This document shows, in pieces, positions 1 to 8,586 of a stretch of DNA of 64,000 nucleotides (positions within the stretch are counted from its first letter, which is position 1; each line of letters starts with the position of its first letter). The notes under the pieces were generated by a model that saw only the letters and a list, made by a program, of their open reading frames with translations, was not told the origin of the DNA and ran no database searches. Source of the stretch: JABCPH02 sp963524305 (GTDB lineage: Bacteria; Fusobacteriota; Fusobacteriia; Fusobacteriales; Leptotrichiaceae). The translations under genes and the position numbers were made by a program. Location of the stretch: contig CAURGH010000004.1 in assembly GCA_963524305.1 (NCBI GenBank), forward strand, positions 34,147 through 98,146, in the 5' to 3' direction.

Positions 1-32
1 TATATAAAATTAGAAAAATATAGGAGAAAAAA

Positions 33-1481
33 ATGAATAAAAAAATGATAGCCTTTATAACAGGTAAAATAATGATTTTAGAGGCATATTTAATGATTTT
101 ACCACTAATAATCTCTTTTATTTACAAAGAAGACCTTCTTCATAAAGGAGCATATTTTGGGGTAATAGCGTTATTATTGATACTAGGGAATGTTTTTTCA
201 ATAAAGCTTCCGAAAGATAATTTTATTCGAGGTAGAGAAGGTTTTGTAATAGTATCGTTATCGTGGATTTTGATGTCCGTTTTTGGAGCATTACCGTTTG
301 TTATTACAAAGGAAATACCGTCATTTATTGATGCTTTCTTTGAGGTTGTAAGTGGATTCACGACGACAGGTTCGAGTATAATTCCTGATTTGAATGTATT
401 GAGCCATTCTAATTTGTTTTGGCGTAGCTTTACTCACTTTGTAGGAGGAATGGGAGTGCTAGTTTTAGCATTAGCAGTTTTTCCAAAATATTCTTCTAGT
501 TCGGTTCACATTATGAAAGCCGAAGTTCCAGGACCTACATTTGGTAAGTTAGTATCAAAATTATCATCTACAGCAAGAGTATTATATTATATTTATATCG
601 TAATGACGATAGTGGTAATTGTTTTGTTAATGTTTGGAGGTCTTGATTTGTTTGAGTCTTCATTATTGGCATTTGGGACTGCTGGAACAGGTGGTTTTGG
701 TGTAAGAAATGGAAGTATTTTGCCGTATCATAGTGCTTATATTGAAATGGTTTTAGCAATTGGAATGTTAGTGTTTGGAGTAAACTTTAATATTTACTAT
801 TTCATTTTGATTGGAAAAGTTAAAGAAGTTGTAAAAAATGAGGAATTAAAATACTATTTGATAATTGTATTTGTAAGTATTGCGTTAATTGTAATGAATA
901 TTGCTTCAAAATATCAATCAATTTGGCAATGTATAAGAGATGTGTTATTCACGGTTTCATCAATAATAACAACAACTGGATATTCAACAGCAGATTTTGG
1001 GAAATGGCCGTTATTTTCGCAGGCAATTTTGCTATTAGTAATGTTCTTTGGAGCGTGTGCTGGTTCGACAGCTGGGGGATTGAAAATTTCGAGAGTTATT
1101 ATGATGGCAAAAATGTATGTTGCAGAAATTAGACAAATGATAAGTCCAAATAGAGTGATAACAGTAAAATATGAAGACAAGCCACTTAGTGCAAAAATGC
1201 AAAAAAATGTAGCTGTATATTTCGTAGTGTACATGATTTTATTTACAACGATGTTGTTAATTGTATCGTTTTCATTAGGAGATTTTATGACGGCTTTCAG
1301 TGCAGTTGCAGCGACATTTAATAATATTGGGCCTGGTTTAGGGAAGGTTGGTCCTGCATATAGTTTTGCCGATCTAAATAATGTATCCAAAGTTGTATTG
1401 AGTTTTGGAATGTTGGCAGGAAGATTGGAAATATTCCCTATGTTAATATTATTTGCACCAGCTACTTGGAGATTGAAATAA
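33..1481 (+). CDS. trkH: Trk-type potassium uptake channel subunit TrkH
   Basis: This is the ion-conducting subunit of a Trk/Ktr potassium uptake system in the inner membrane, normally gated by the cytoplasmic NAD-binding protein TrkA. The 482-residue polytopic protein shows the four selectivity-filter loops of the family: TTTGSS (110-115), TAGTGGFG (216-223), TTTGYST (313-319) and NNIGPG (430-435). The C-terminal GRLEIFP (463-469) is also typical of TrkH. An AGGAGA Shine-Dalgarno lies just upstream of the ATG. A trkA gene is not in the window and may lie upstream. Length fits TrkH. Confidence 0.95.
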   Translation: MNKKMIAFITGKIMILEAYLMILPLIISFIYKEDLLHKGAYFGVIALLLILGNVFSIKLPKDNFIRGREGFVIVSLSWILMSVFGALPFVITKEIPSFIDAFFEVVSGFTTTGSSIIPDLNVLSHSNLFWRSFTHFVGGMGVLVLALAVFPKYSSSSVHIMKAEVPGPTFGKLVSKLSSTARVLYYIYIVMTIVVIVLLMFGGLDLFESSLLAFGTAGTGGFGVRNGSILPYHSAYIEMVLAIGMLVFGVNFNIYYFILIGKVKEVVKNEELKYYLIIVFVSIALIVMNIASKYQSIWQCIRDVLFTVSSIITTTGYSTADFGKWPLFSQAILLLVMFFGACAGSTAGGLKISRVIMMAKMYVAEIRQMISPNRVITVKYEDKPLSAKMQKNVAVYFVVYMILFTTMLLIVSFSLGDFMTAFSAVAATFNNIGPGLGKVGPAYSFADLNNVSKVVLSFGMLAGRLEIFPMLILFAPATWRLK

Positions 1482-1519
1482 ATTTTTTAAATTCCTTTTT
1501 TTAAATTTCAATATAAAGA

Positions 1520-1548
1520 TTGACATTGTTACAAAAATGTAATAAAAT
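1520..1548 (+). promoter_or_regulatory. Promoter of tpx with a palindrome in the spacer
   Basis: TTGACA (1520-1525) and TAAAAT (1543-1548) are 17 bp apart. The spacer carries the palindrome TTACA-AAAA-TGTAA (1529-1542), a natural place for a repressor. Its regulator is unknown. Confidence 0.7.
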
Positions 1549-1593
1549 AATAGTGAAGGATGTTTGTATATGAAAATATAGGAGGAATTAATA

Positions 1594-2109
1594 ATGAGAG
1601 AAATAAAAGATAAAGTGACTTTTAAAGGGAATCCAGTAACAATTGTTGGAGAGGAAGTAAAAGTTGGAGAAAAGGCAAGAGATTTTACAGTGTTGGCAAG
1701 TGATTTGAGAGAAGTAAAATTAAGTGATTATGCAGGTAAAGTAGTTGTAATTACAGTATTCCCGTCGGTTGATACAAGTGTTTGTGCATTACAACTTGCG
1801 AAATTTAATCAAGAGGCAACGAATTTTAGTGACGATGTTCAATTGTTGACAATTTCTGTTGATTTGCCATTTGCATTAAGAAGATATTGTGCAGATAAAG
1901 GAATAAAAAATGCATTAACAGCATCAGATCACAAAGATTTAGATTTTGGATTAAAATATGGATTTGTAATTAAAGAGTTAAGATTGTTGACTAGAGGAAC
2001 AATTATTGTGGATAAAGAAGGAATTATCAGATATGTAGAGTATGTTCCGGAAGTAGGACAAGAACCTAATTATGATGCAGCTTTAGAAGTTGTTAAAAAA
2101 TTAGTTTAA
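1594..2109 (+). CDS. tpx: Thiol peroxidase Tpx (atypical 2-Cys peroxiredoxin)
   Basis: This enzyme reduces hydrogen peroxide and organic hydroperoxides in the cytoplasm using thioredoxin. The peroxidatic motif PSVDTSVC ends at Cys64, with the invariant Thr61. The resolving cysteine of the Tpx subfamily is Cys99 in LPFALRRYC. At 171 residues it has the family length. It has a GGAGGAAT ribosome site, its own consensus-like promoter at 1520-1548 and a terminator right after it, so it is probably monocistronic. It is likely part of the oxygen tolerance of an anaerobe. Confidence 0.96.
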   Translation: MREIKDKVTFKGNPVTIVGEEVKVGEKARDFTVLASDLREVKLSDYAGKVVVITVFPSVDTSVCALQLAKFNQEATNFSDDVQLLTISVDLPFALRRYCADKGIKNALTASDHKDLDFGLKYGFVIKELRLLTRGTIIVDKEGIIRYVEYVPEVGQEPNYDAALEVVKKLV

Positions 2110-2134
2110 AATAAAATTCAAATGATAAATGTAT

Positions 2135-2182
2135 AAAAAAATGTGAATTTAAAACCATTTTTGGCTTAGATTCACATTTTTT
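2135..2182. terminator. Bidirectional intrinsic terminator between tpx and htrA
   Basis: The arms AAAAAAATGTGAAT (2135-2148) and ATTCACATTTTTT (2170-2182) pair with an A-run on one side and a T-run on the other, so the hairpin can end both convergent transcripts. Confidence 0.85.
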
Positions 2183-2334
2183 ATTTACACAATTATTTTC
2201 AAATATTCTATAAGTTTATTATACTCAAAACTATTAAAAATTATGAAAATTTAAAAGTTAAGTAAAATAGTCATAGTTTTTGAGTTTAGTTTTAAAATAG
2301 TTTTGCTATATATTTTTTCATAACATCACATATT

Positions 2335-3558
2335 TTATCTTCCAAAATTAGGATAAATTTGTTGTTGCTCTTGTTGTTCTTGCTGTTGTAATTGTTGTTG
2401 TTGAATTATTTGTTGTTGTGGTGTTTTTCCTAAAGTAACAATCACATTTGCTTCTTTTCCGTTTCTTAAAATAGTTAACTGAACCTTATCTCCAGCTTTT
2501 TTAGCAGCAAGTTCTCCTATGAAAGCACCACCAGAAATTATTGATTTTCCATTAACAGCTGTAACAACATCATTTGCTTGTAATCCAGCTTGAGCAGCAG
2601 GGCCATTTGGCGTAACTTTGGCAATAAGAACTCCATTTGAAGATTTCAATTTCAATGCTTTTACAATTTCAGAGTCCAAGTTTCCTAAATAAGCTCCAAG
2701 GTAAGGCTTTTCAAATTTACCAGTAGAAATCAAAGAATCTTTTACAGCTACAACTAAATTAGAAGGAATTGCGAATCCAAGTCCTACACTTCCACCACTT
2801 TGAGATAAAATCGCAGTATTAACACCAATAACTTTACCGTTAATATCAATTAATGGTCCACCACTATTTCCTTGATTTATCGCAGCATCTGTTTGAATAA
2901 AGTTTTCGATTTGCTCAATTCCTAAAGAACTTCTTCCTGCAGCACTAACTACCCCAACAGTCATCGAATCATTCAATCCCATTGGATTTCCAAATGCAAT
3001 TGACCACTGACCAATTTGTACATTATCAGAATCAGCAAATTCAAGTGGTTTGAATTTTTCATTTGATTGAATTTTTAATACGGCAATATCAACTTCAGGC
3101 GATGTCCCTACAAGTTTCGTTTTATATTCTCTTCCATCAGAAAATTTTACAAAAATTTCATCAGCGCCATCAATAACGTGGTTATTTGTAACAACATATC
3201 CATTTTCAGATACAACAAATCCAGATCCTAAAGCACCAGATTCTCTAGTTTCTTGACGATTTCCTGAAGTTCCAAATAACAATTCTTCTAGTGGATTATA
3301 AGTATTTACTTTCACAGTTTTTTTTGTTCTAATATTTACAATCGAATCTTTTGTATTGTTGTGAACTTGAACAAATGCACCTTGAATATCAGTCGCATTT
3401 TGTGTATATTTTTTCAATTCTTTTGGTGAAGCTTCAACTTGAATTTTTTGATTATCATTATTTTTTGATGCATTAGCACTATCATTAGCTGGATTAGAAC
3501 AACTTATAGCTAAAGTAAATAAAGCACTAATAGCAAGAATTTTTTTATCTATTTTCAT
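2335..3558 (-). CDS. htrA: HtrA/DegP-type serine protease lipoprotein
   Basis: This is an envelope quality-control protease (S1C/HtrA family). The N-terminus looks like a lipoprotein signal with LAISC and Cys20 as the probable acylated residue, so it is likely tethered in the periplasm. The trypsin-like domain contains His127 (TNNHVID), Asp157 (EVDIAV) and Ser232 (GNSGGP). One PDZ domain follows (about 285-375), fewer than the two of E. coli DegP and like DegS/HtrA of other phyla. The last 25 residues are nearly all Gln, an unusual tail. A GGAGGG site precedes the start. Confidence 0.94.
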   Translation of the reverse strand: MKIDKKILAISALFTLAISCSNPANDSANASKNNDNQKIQVEASPKELKKYTQNATDIQGAFVQVHNNTKDSIVNIRTKKTVKVNTYNPLEELLFGTSGNRQETRESGALGSGFVVSENGYVVTNNHVIDGADEIFVKFSDGREYKTKLVGTSPEVDIAVLKIQSNEKFKPLEFADSDNVQIGQWSIAFGNPMGLNDSMTVGVVSAAGRSSLGIEQIENFIQTDAAINQGNSGGPLIDINGKVIGVNTAILSQSGGSVGLGFAIPSNLVVAVKDSLISTGKFEKPYLGAYLGNLDSEIVKALKLKSSNGVLIAKVTPNGPAAQAGLQANDVVTAVNGKSIISGGAFIGELAAKKAGDKVQLTILRNGKEANVIVTLGKTPQQQIIQQQQLQQQEQQEQQQIYPNFGR

Positions 3559-3767
3559 ATTTTCCCTCCAAATTTAAGATATATTATAATTATTTTTCAA
3601 TTTATTTTATTTTATTATATAATATAATAAAACAAAAAAATGTCTTTTTTGTGACAAAATAAAAATAATTTTATTTTATTTTTTATTATACAATATTTTT
3701 GCTAAATAATGAATAAAAAAAATGAGTAAAATTTTGTTGAGATATAAAGAAATTTACAAAAATAAAT

Positions 3768-3797
3768 TTGGATAATCATTATATATTATGATATAAT
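3768..3797 (+). promoter_or_regulatory. Probable promoter of the kdsC-fak operon in the 301-bp divergent gap
   Basis: The gap 3559-3859 separates divergent htrA and kdsC and is almost pure A/T. TTGGAT (3768-3773) and TATAAT (3792-3797) with an 18-bp spacer are the best promoter toward kdsC. No clear operator or RNA gene is seen; an htrA promoter must lie in the left part but is ambiguous because of base composition. Confidence 0.5.
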
Positions 3798-3859
3798 TAT
3801 ATTAAAATAATACAAAAATCTAAAATATCCAAATAAAGTTTTGGTTTTAAGGAGAGAAT

Positions 3860-4354
3860 ATGATAAAATTAGTTTTGCTAGATGTTGATGGGACATTAAC
3901 TGATGGTGGGATTTATCGTGGAAATAATGGTGAAGATATAAAGAAATTCAATGTTAAAGATGGTTACACAATTGTTAATGCGCAGAAGGTTGGTATTGAA
4001 TTTGGGATAATTACTGGAAAAGTTTCACAATTGGTAAAAAATCGAGCTAAGGAATTGAAAATTAAGCATTTGTATCAAAATGTGGCTGACAAGGTGGTTA
4101 TTTTGAATGAAATAATGGAGAAAGAAAAATTGAGTGCAGAAGAAATTGCGTACATTGGTGATGATTATAATGATTTGAGAATAATGAAAAATGTCGGATT
4201 ATCAGGTGCTCCCAAAGATGCAGCAGAGGAAGTGTTAAAAATAGCAGAATTTATTTCAGCCAAAAATGGTGGAGAAGGTGCAGTAAGAGATTTTGTAGAA
4301 TTTATAATGAAAAAAGATGGAAAATTAGAAACTTTTTTTAATAATATAAAATAA
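3860..4354 (+). CDS. kdsC: KDO-8-phosphate phosphatase KdsC (HAD family)
   Basis: This enzyme hydrolyses 3-deoxy-D-manno-octulosonate 8-phosphate to KDO in lipopolysaccharide inner-core synthesis. It is a HAD phosphatase without a cap domain, with nucleophile motif DVDGT (Asp8, Asp10), motif II ITGK (51-54), the conserved Lys78 in NVADK and motif III GDDYND (100-105). The 164 residues match the small tetrameric KdsC family. An AAGGAGAG site precedes the ATG. The fak fusion gene follows after 29 bp, so the two are probably co-transcribed. Its presence points to a diderm cell with LPS. Confidence 0.92.
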   Translation: MIKLVLLDVDGTLTDGGIYRGNNGEDIKKFNVKDGYTIVNAQKVGIEFGIITGKVSQLVKNRAKELKIKHLYQNVADKVVILNEIMEKEKLSAEEIAYIGDDYNDLRIMKNVGLSGAPKDAAEEVLKIAEFISAKNGGEGAVRDFVEFIMKKDGKLETFFNNIK

Positions 4355-4383
4355 TATAATATATTCGTTATTTAGGAGGAAAA

Positions 4384-6891
4384 ATGGCAATAAAATATTT
4401 AGACGCCAAGAGATTAAAAATAATGCTTATTGGTGGAGGAAAATGGGTTATAAAACATGAGGAATTATTGAATGATTTGAATGTATATCCAGTTCCAGAT
4501 GGGGATACAGGAAGCAATATGTCAATGACAATGAATTCAATGATAACAGAATTGGAAAAACATGCAGATGAGAAAATATCAATGGAAAAATTAATTGATG
4601 TAGTAGAAGAAGCTGTGTTAATGGGAGCTAGAGGAAATTCTGGAACAATTTTGTCGCAAATAGTAACAGGATTTTTAAGAGGAATTGGAGAAAAAACAAA
4701 ATTATTACCTGCTGATGTTGCCAAAGCATTAGTAAGTGCAAAAGAAACAGCTTATAATGCAGTTAGTGAACCAATCGAAGGAACAATTCTTACAGTAATT
4801 AGAAAAATTTCTGAAAAAGCTTTAGAATGTGCTGAAAAGATGGACGATTTAGTAGCTTTCTTAAAAGAACTTGTTAATGCAGGAGAAAAAGCGGTAGAAG
4901 AAACACCAGAATTATTACCAAAATTGAAAGAAGCTGGAGTTGTAGATGCTGGAGGTAAAGGAATATTTTTCCTATTTGAAGGATTTTATAAAGTGACAAC
5001 AGAGTTGAATCTATTGGTTGAATTGCAAAAATCACAAGTAAAAGAAAATGAATTTGACAAAACAATAGCAAATATTGATCATGATCCAGATAAAATAACT
5101 TTCCAATATTGTACAGAATTTATAATTTTAAATGGAGATTTTGATACCGATGAGTACAAAAGAAGAGTATTGGAATTAGGAGATTCAGCAGTTTTTGCAC
5201 AAACTTCAAAAAAATTCAAAACACATATTCATACAAACCATCCTGGAAAGGCTTTTGAAATAGCACTTGAATATGGACCACTTGAAAAAATGAAAGTTGA
5301 AAATATGAAATTACAACATGATAATTTACAAATTTTCAGTGAAAAAGATGAAGCTAAAATTTTTGTGAATGATAAAGTTAATAAAACTAAAAATGCTTAC
5401 GTTATTTTAGCTGATACAGAAAATTTGAAAGATGAATTTTTGAAAAAAGGTGCAGATGTAGTAATTTTAGGTGGACAAAGTAAAAATCCAAGTGTTCAAG
5501 AAATAATGAACGCTATTGATAAAGCAACTAAAAAAAATATTTTTGTATTACCAAATAATAAAAATGTTATTACAACAGCAAAATTAGCGGCTGAAAAAAT
5601 AACTGGTAAAAATGTAATTGTTCAAGAAACAAGAACAATGCTAGACGGATATTTTGTATTAAAAAATAAAGAAGAAGGTATAGAAGAAATTTTAAGTTCT
5701 TCAAAAAGAAATTATTCTATCGAAATTACAAAAGCTGTAAGAGATACAAAAATAGATGAGTTGAGCATTAAAAAAGATGATTTCATTGGTTTAGTAAATG
5801 GAAAAATAAAATATTCAAATTCATCGTTAAATAATTTAGTTGAAAATATGCTGACAGAATTAGTGAATGAAAATACAGTTGTAGCCACTATTGTTGAAGG
5901 TTTAGATAAAGATGAAAAAGCTAAAGAAACAATAAAAAATGCATTATCACAAGCAAAAACAACATTCATCAATGGAAATCAAGATAATTATTATTACTAT
6001 ATTTACCTTGAAAATAAAGATGAAAATATGCCTGAAATTGCGATTGTTACTGATTCTACATCTGATTTGGAAAAAGAAGATTTAGAAGGATTACCTATAA
6101 AAATTGTTCCATTGAGAATCGATTTGAAAGGTGAATTATACAAAGATGGTGTAGAAATTACTAAAAATGAGTTTTGGCAAACAATGTTAAAAGATGATTT
6201 AGTGATAAAAACATCGCAACCATCACCACAAGATTTCTTAAATGTGTATAATAAATTATTTGAAAAAGGTTACAAAAAAATAATTTCGATACATCCGTCT
6301 GCTAAATTAAGTGGAACTATTCAAGCTGCAAAGGTAGGAAAATCATTGACAAATAGAGAAGATGATATTGAATTAGTTGATAGCATGGGTATTTCGCTAC
6401 TTCAAGGAGTTTTAGTATTAGGAGCTGCACAAAAAGCTGTTAAAAAAGAAGGATTTGGACAAATTTTAAACTGGATCAATAATTTTAGAACAAAAGGTAA
6501 ATTATTAATGATAGTGCCTGATTTAAAATACTTGGAAAAAGGTGGAAGAATTGGAAAAGCTGGTTCAGCAATTGCTGGAGCAATACACTTAAAACCTGTA
6601 TTAACAATTAATCAAGGAGAAATTGCAATTGAGAAAAAAGTTTTAGGTGAAAGAAATGCACAAAAATACATTGAAAAATATGTTGAAAAAGAAGCTAAAA
6701 AACAAAGTTTAATAGTAGCAACTGGTTGGGGAGGAAACCCAAGAGAATTGGATTGTATTGTAAAAATTTATTCAGAATTGGAAAATAATTCCAAAATAAA
6801 TCCATTAATCTTGAATAGACAAGTTGGTGCTGTAATTGGATCTCATGCAGGTCCAGTTTATGGAATTTTTATGTTCCCAAGATTGAATTAA
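4384..6891 (+). CDS. FakA-FakB-like fatty acid kinase fusion (DhaL/DAK2 + DegV)
   Basis: The 835-residue protein joins two partners that are separate in Firmicutes. Residues 1-548 match FakA: a DhaL ATP-binding domain with PDGDTGSN (38-45) and GARGNSG (81-87), then the middle domain with candidate metal ligands Cys243, His281 and His283. From Met549 a complete DegV/FakB lipid-binding domain follows (VTDSTSD near its start, IHPSAKLSGT, and EKGGRIGKAGS). FakA phosphorylates a fatty acid held by FakB, feeding exogenous fatty acids to phospholipid synthesis. The fusion makes a dedicated pair. Substrate and activity are inferred from the families. An AGGAGG site precedes the ATG. Confidence 0.88.
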   Translation: MAIKYLDAKRLKIMLIGGGKWVIKHEELLNDLNVYPVPDGDTGSNMSMTMNSMITELEKHADEKISMEKLIDVVEEAVLMGARGNSGTILSQIVTGFLRGIGEKTKLLPADVAKALVSAKETAYNAVSEPIEGTILTVIRKISEKALECAEKMDDLVAFLKELVNAGEKAVEETPELLPKLKEAGVVDAGGKGIFFLFEGFYKVTTELNLLVELQKSQVKENEFDKTIANIDHDPDKITFQYCTEFIILNGDFDTDEYKRRVLELGDSAVFAQTSKKFKTHIHTNHPGKAFEIALEYGPLEKMKVENMKLQHDNLQIFSEKDEAKIFVNDKVNKTKNAYVILADTENLKDEFLKKGADVVILGGQSKNPSVQEIMNAIDKATKKNIFVLPNNKNVITTAKLAAEKITGKNVIVQETRTMLDGYFVLKNKEEGIEEILSSSKRNYSIEITKAVRDTKIDELSIKKDDFIGLVNGKIKYSNSSLNNLVENMLTELVNENTVVATIVEGLDKDEKAKETIKNALSQAKTTFINGNQDNYYYYIYLENKDENMPEIAIVTDSTSDLEKEDLEGLPIKIVPLRIDLKGELYKDGVEITKNEFWQTMLKDDLVIKTSQPSPQDFLNVYNKLFEKGYKKIISIHPSAKLSGTIQAAKVGKSLTNREDDIELVDSMGISLLQGVLVLGAAQKAVKKEGFGQILNWINNFRTKGKLLMIVPDLKYLEKGGRIGKAGSAIAGAIHLKPVLTINQGEIAIEKKVLGERNAQKYIEKYVEKEAKKQSLIVATGWGGNPRELDCIVKIYSELENNSKINPLILNRQVGAVIGSHAGPVYGIFMFPRLN

Positions 6892-6961
6892 ATATTGTAA
6901 AATAGAGTTATTTTATAAGGTGTTGTGAGATAATACATATGTGACAAGAGTATATAAAAAA

Positions 6962-7043
6962 GAAAGGTTTCTGATATAATGTAAGCCAACCAAACCACAT
7001 TAATGAGAAACCTTTCATGTAAATGGTATATCAGAAATATACC
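6962..7043. repeat. Tandem inverted-repeat hairpins of unknown origin
   Basis: GAAAGGTTTCT (6962-6972) and AGAAACCTTTC (7006-7016) form a perfect 11-bp inverted repeat with a further AATGT/ACATT pairing inside. Directly after it GGTATAT-CAGAA-ATATACC (7025-7043) is a second perfect hairpin. No T-run follows, so it is not a plain terminator. It could be the end of a mobile element, a MITE-like remnant or a structured RNA. The gap 6892-7101 otherwise shows nothing convincing. Confidence 0.5.
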
Positions 7044-7101
7044 CTGTTCGTCAACGGGCAGTCGAGTATACAATAAACAAAGAAAAATTTCAAAAAAAGT
7101 G

Positions 7102-7130
7102 TTGCAAATTTTTTTTAAATATGATATACT
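7102..7130 (+). promoter_or_regulatory. Promoter of the tRNA operon
   Basis: TTGCAA (7102-7107) and TATACT (7125-7130) are 17 bp apart with a TG extended -10, 24 bp before tRNA-Val. Confidence 0.7.
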
Positions 7131-7153
7131 ATTTAAGTAGTAAGAAATTAGAT

Positions 7154-7229
7154 GGTCGCATAGCTCAGTTGGGAGAGCACCTGCCTTACAAGCAGGGGGT
7201 CACTGGTTCGAGCCCAGTTGTGACCACCA
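7154..7229 (+). tRNA. tRNA-Val (anticodon TAC)
   Basis: The 76-nt cloverleaf has acceptor GGTCGCA/TGTGACC, D-arm AGCTCAGTTGGGAGAGC, anticodon loop CTTACAA and T-loop GGTTCGAGCC, with CCA encoded. First gene of a three-tRNA operon. Confidence 0.97.
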
Positions 7230-7236
7230 TTTTTTT

Positions 7237-7313
7237 GGAGGTGTAGCTCAGTTGGTTAGAGTGCTTGCCTGTCACGCAAGATGTCGCGAGTTCGAGTCTC
7301 GTCACTTCCGCCA
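7237..7313 (+). tRNA. tRNA-Asp (anticodon GTC)
   Basis: The 77-nt cloverleaf has acceptor GGAGGTG/CACTTCC, anticodon loop CTGTCAC and T-loop GTTCGAGTC, with CCA encoded. It lies 7 nt after tRNA-Val. Confidence 0.97.
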
Positions 7314-7317
7314 TTAT

Positions 7318-7393
7318 GCCCAGATAGCTCAGTCGGTAGAGCAAGGGACTGAAAATCCCTGTGTCCGTGGTTCGATTCCGCGTCTGGGCACCA
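7318..7393 (+). tRNA. tRNA-Phe (anticodon GAA), likely integration site of the element
   Basis: The 76-nt cloverleaf has acceptor GCCCAGA/TCTGGGC, anticodon loop CTGAAAA and T-loop GGTTCGATTCC, with CCA encoded. It is the last tRNA before the integrase module, so its 3' end is the likely attachment site. I found no second copy of the 3' end in the window. Confidence 0.96.
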
Positions 7394-7419
7394 TTAGAAT
7401 AGTTAAAAATGTGATATAT

Positions 7420-7456
7420 AGTGCAAATCAGTGTTTATGCTGAATTGCACTTTTTT
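7420..7456 (+). terminator. Intrinsic terminator after the tRNA operon
   Basis: AGTGCAAATCAG (7420-7431) pairs with CTGAATTGCACT (7440-7451) with one mismatch and is followed by a T-run. Confidence 0.85.
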
Positions 7457-7527
7457 CTTTTATTTATAGTACTTTGCAGTTTTATCCTGTCTTAATCTGT
7501 TTCTATTTATTTCAATACATTAAAAAT

Positions 7528-7560
7528 TTATTGGCAACTTACTGGCAACTTATTGGCAAC
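7528..7560. repeat. Three 11-bp direct repeats (probable integrase arm sites)
   Basis: The unit TTATTGGCAAC occurs three times head to tail (7528-7538, 7539-7549 with one change, 7550-7560). They sit 5 bp beyond the integrase stop codon, between it and tRNA-Phe, where arm-type integrase or excisionase sites lie in tRNA-integrating elements. Function is inferred from position. Confidence 0.75.
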
Positions 7561-7564
7561 TATT

Positions 7565-8584
7565 TTAATAGACTAATTTATTTATAACATCTCTTAATTC
7601 TTTGATAGTCCAATGAGTGTATACACCATCTGTAATGTCTTTTTCCTTATGTCCAACAATTTTTTTTATTTTTGAAGCTGATTCATTTTTTAAACGTCGC
7701 ATTTTAGTTATGAATGTATGCCTAATTGAATGTAAATTACCCAAAGTATTGTATTCTGAAAGAATTTTATCAAATTGATACTTTAAAGAATCATATTGTT
7801 CTTTAAACAAATACTTGTCGTCATTCATAAATTTTTTTATAATAGGAAAAATTAAATGATGAATAGGAATTTGCCTATTCATTCCGGCTTCGGTTTTTGA
7901 TCCTGTTACAAAGTATCGCTCTTTTAAGTTAATATTTTTATTTTCTATTCTAAGTAGATCTGCACTTCTCATTCCAGAATAGAATAACATCAAAATCATA
8001 GCACTATACCTATCTTTAGTATTTTCATATCTTTTCCATAAAAGTCTTACAAAATTATCTTCAAACACTACTCTTTCAACAGTTTTGGTAATTTGTGATG
8101 AAGATTCTAAATATAGTGGGATATTTTCTGATACAATTTTATTCTTTATTGCATCTACATATATTGATTTTAAAACTGTAAGAGCTGCTTTTCCTTTATT
8201 TTTAGCATACTTATCAAGTCTTGTCTGATAATCTTTATAATCAAGAAATATAAATTTACATTCTAGTATATCTTCAAATATACTTTTGAAATCAGTAGAA
8301 TATCTGTAAAATGTTTCTTCTGTTTTTATATTTTTAACGTGATTTGATTCAGTCCAGCGATTAAATAAATCAATTAATTTTAAATCGGCATAATCAACAT
8401 TTAAATTTCTTGAATTAAATTCAAAAAGTATTTTTTTGGCTTCTTTTAAGGTTTCAGCACTTCCTATAATAGGTCTTTTATATTTCCCTTTTTCTGTTAA
8501 ATAAGCAGCTGCTCGTACAATATATGGCTTTCTTGATTTCCCTTTCTTCTTAAAAATACTTCCTGTTCCGTTAGGATTTCTCAT
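7565..8584 (-). CDS. int: Tyrosine recombinase / integrase of the element
   Basis: This site-specific recombinase should integrate and excise the element at tRNA-Phe. The 339-residue protein has an N-terminal AP2-like arm-binding segment (about 1-60), a core-binding domain and a C-terminal catalytic domain with Arg206 (YSGMRSADLLRI), Lys230 (TGSK), His285 and Arg288 (HSIRHT), His312 (VGHKEKD) and nucleophile Tyr322 (VYTHW). All residues of the family are present, so it looks active. It points toward the tRNA, with the 11-bp repeats just past its stop. The upstream 124-residue gene ends 2 bp before its ATG, so they share a transcript. Confidence 0.95.
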   Translation of the reverse strand: MRNPNGTGSIFKKKGKSRKPYIVRAAAYLTEKGKYKRPIIGSAETLKEAKKILFEFNSRNLNVDYADLKLIDLFNRWTESNHVKNIKTEETFYRYSTDFKSIFEDILECKFIFLDYKDYQTRLDKYAKNKGKAALTVLKSIYVDAIKNKIVSENIPLYLESSSQITKTVERVVFEDNFVRLLWKRYENTKDRYSAMILMLFYSGMRSADLLRIENKNINLKERYFVTGSKTEAGMNRQIPIHHLIFPIIKKFMNDDKYLFKEQYDSLKYQFDKILSEYNTLGNLHSIRHTFITKMRRLKNESASKIKKIVGHKEKDITDGVYTHWTIKELRDVINKLVY

Positions 8585-8586
8585 TG

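Noticed and set aside
914..1390. Long antisense frame within trkH (and similar ones within other genes).
   Set aside because: Shadow of the real coding frame: no ribosome site, unnatural composition, and overlap with a conserved protein.
6888..7073. A 61-codon minus-strand frame across the inverted-repeat element.
   Set aside because: It runs through both hairpins, has no ribosome site and no known family, so it is better explained as a by-product of the repeats.
7528..7560. The tandem 11-bp repeats as a CRISPR array.
   Set aside because: Repeats are contiguous, too short and without spacers. No CRISPR array or cas gene was seen in the window.
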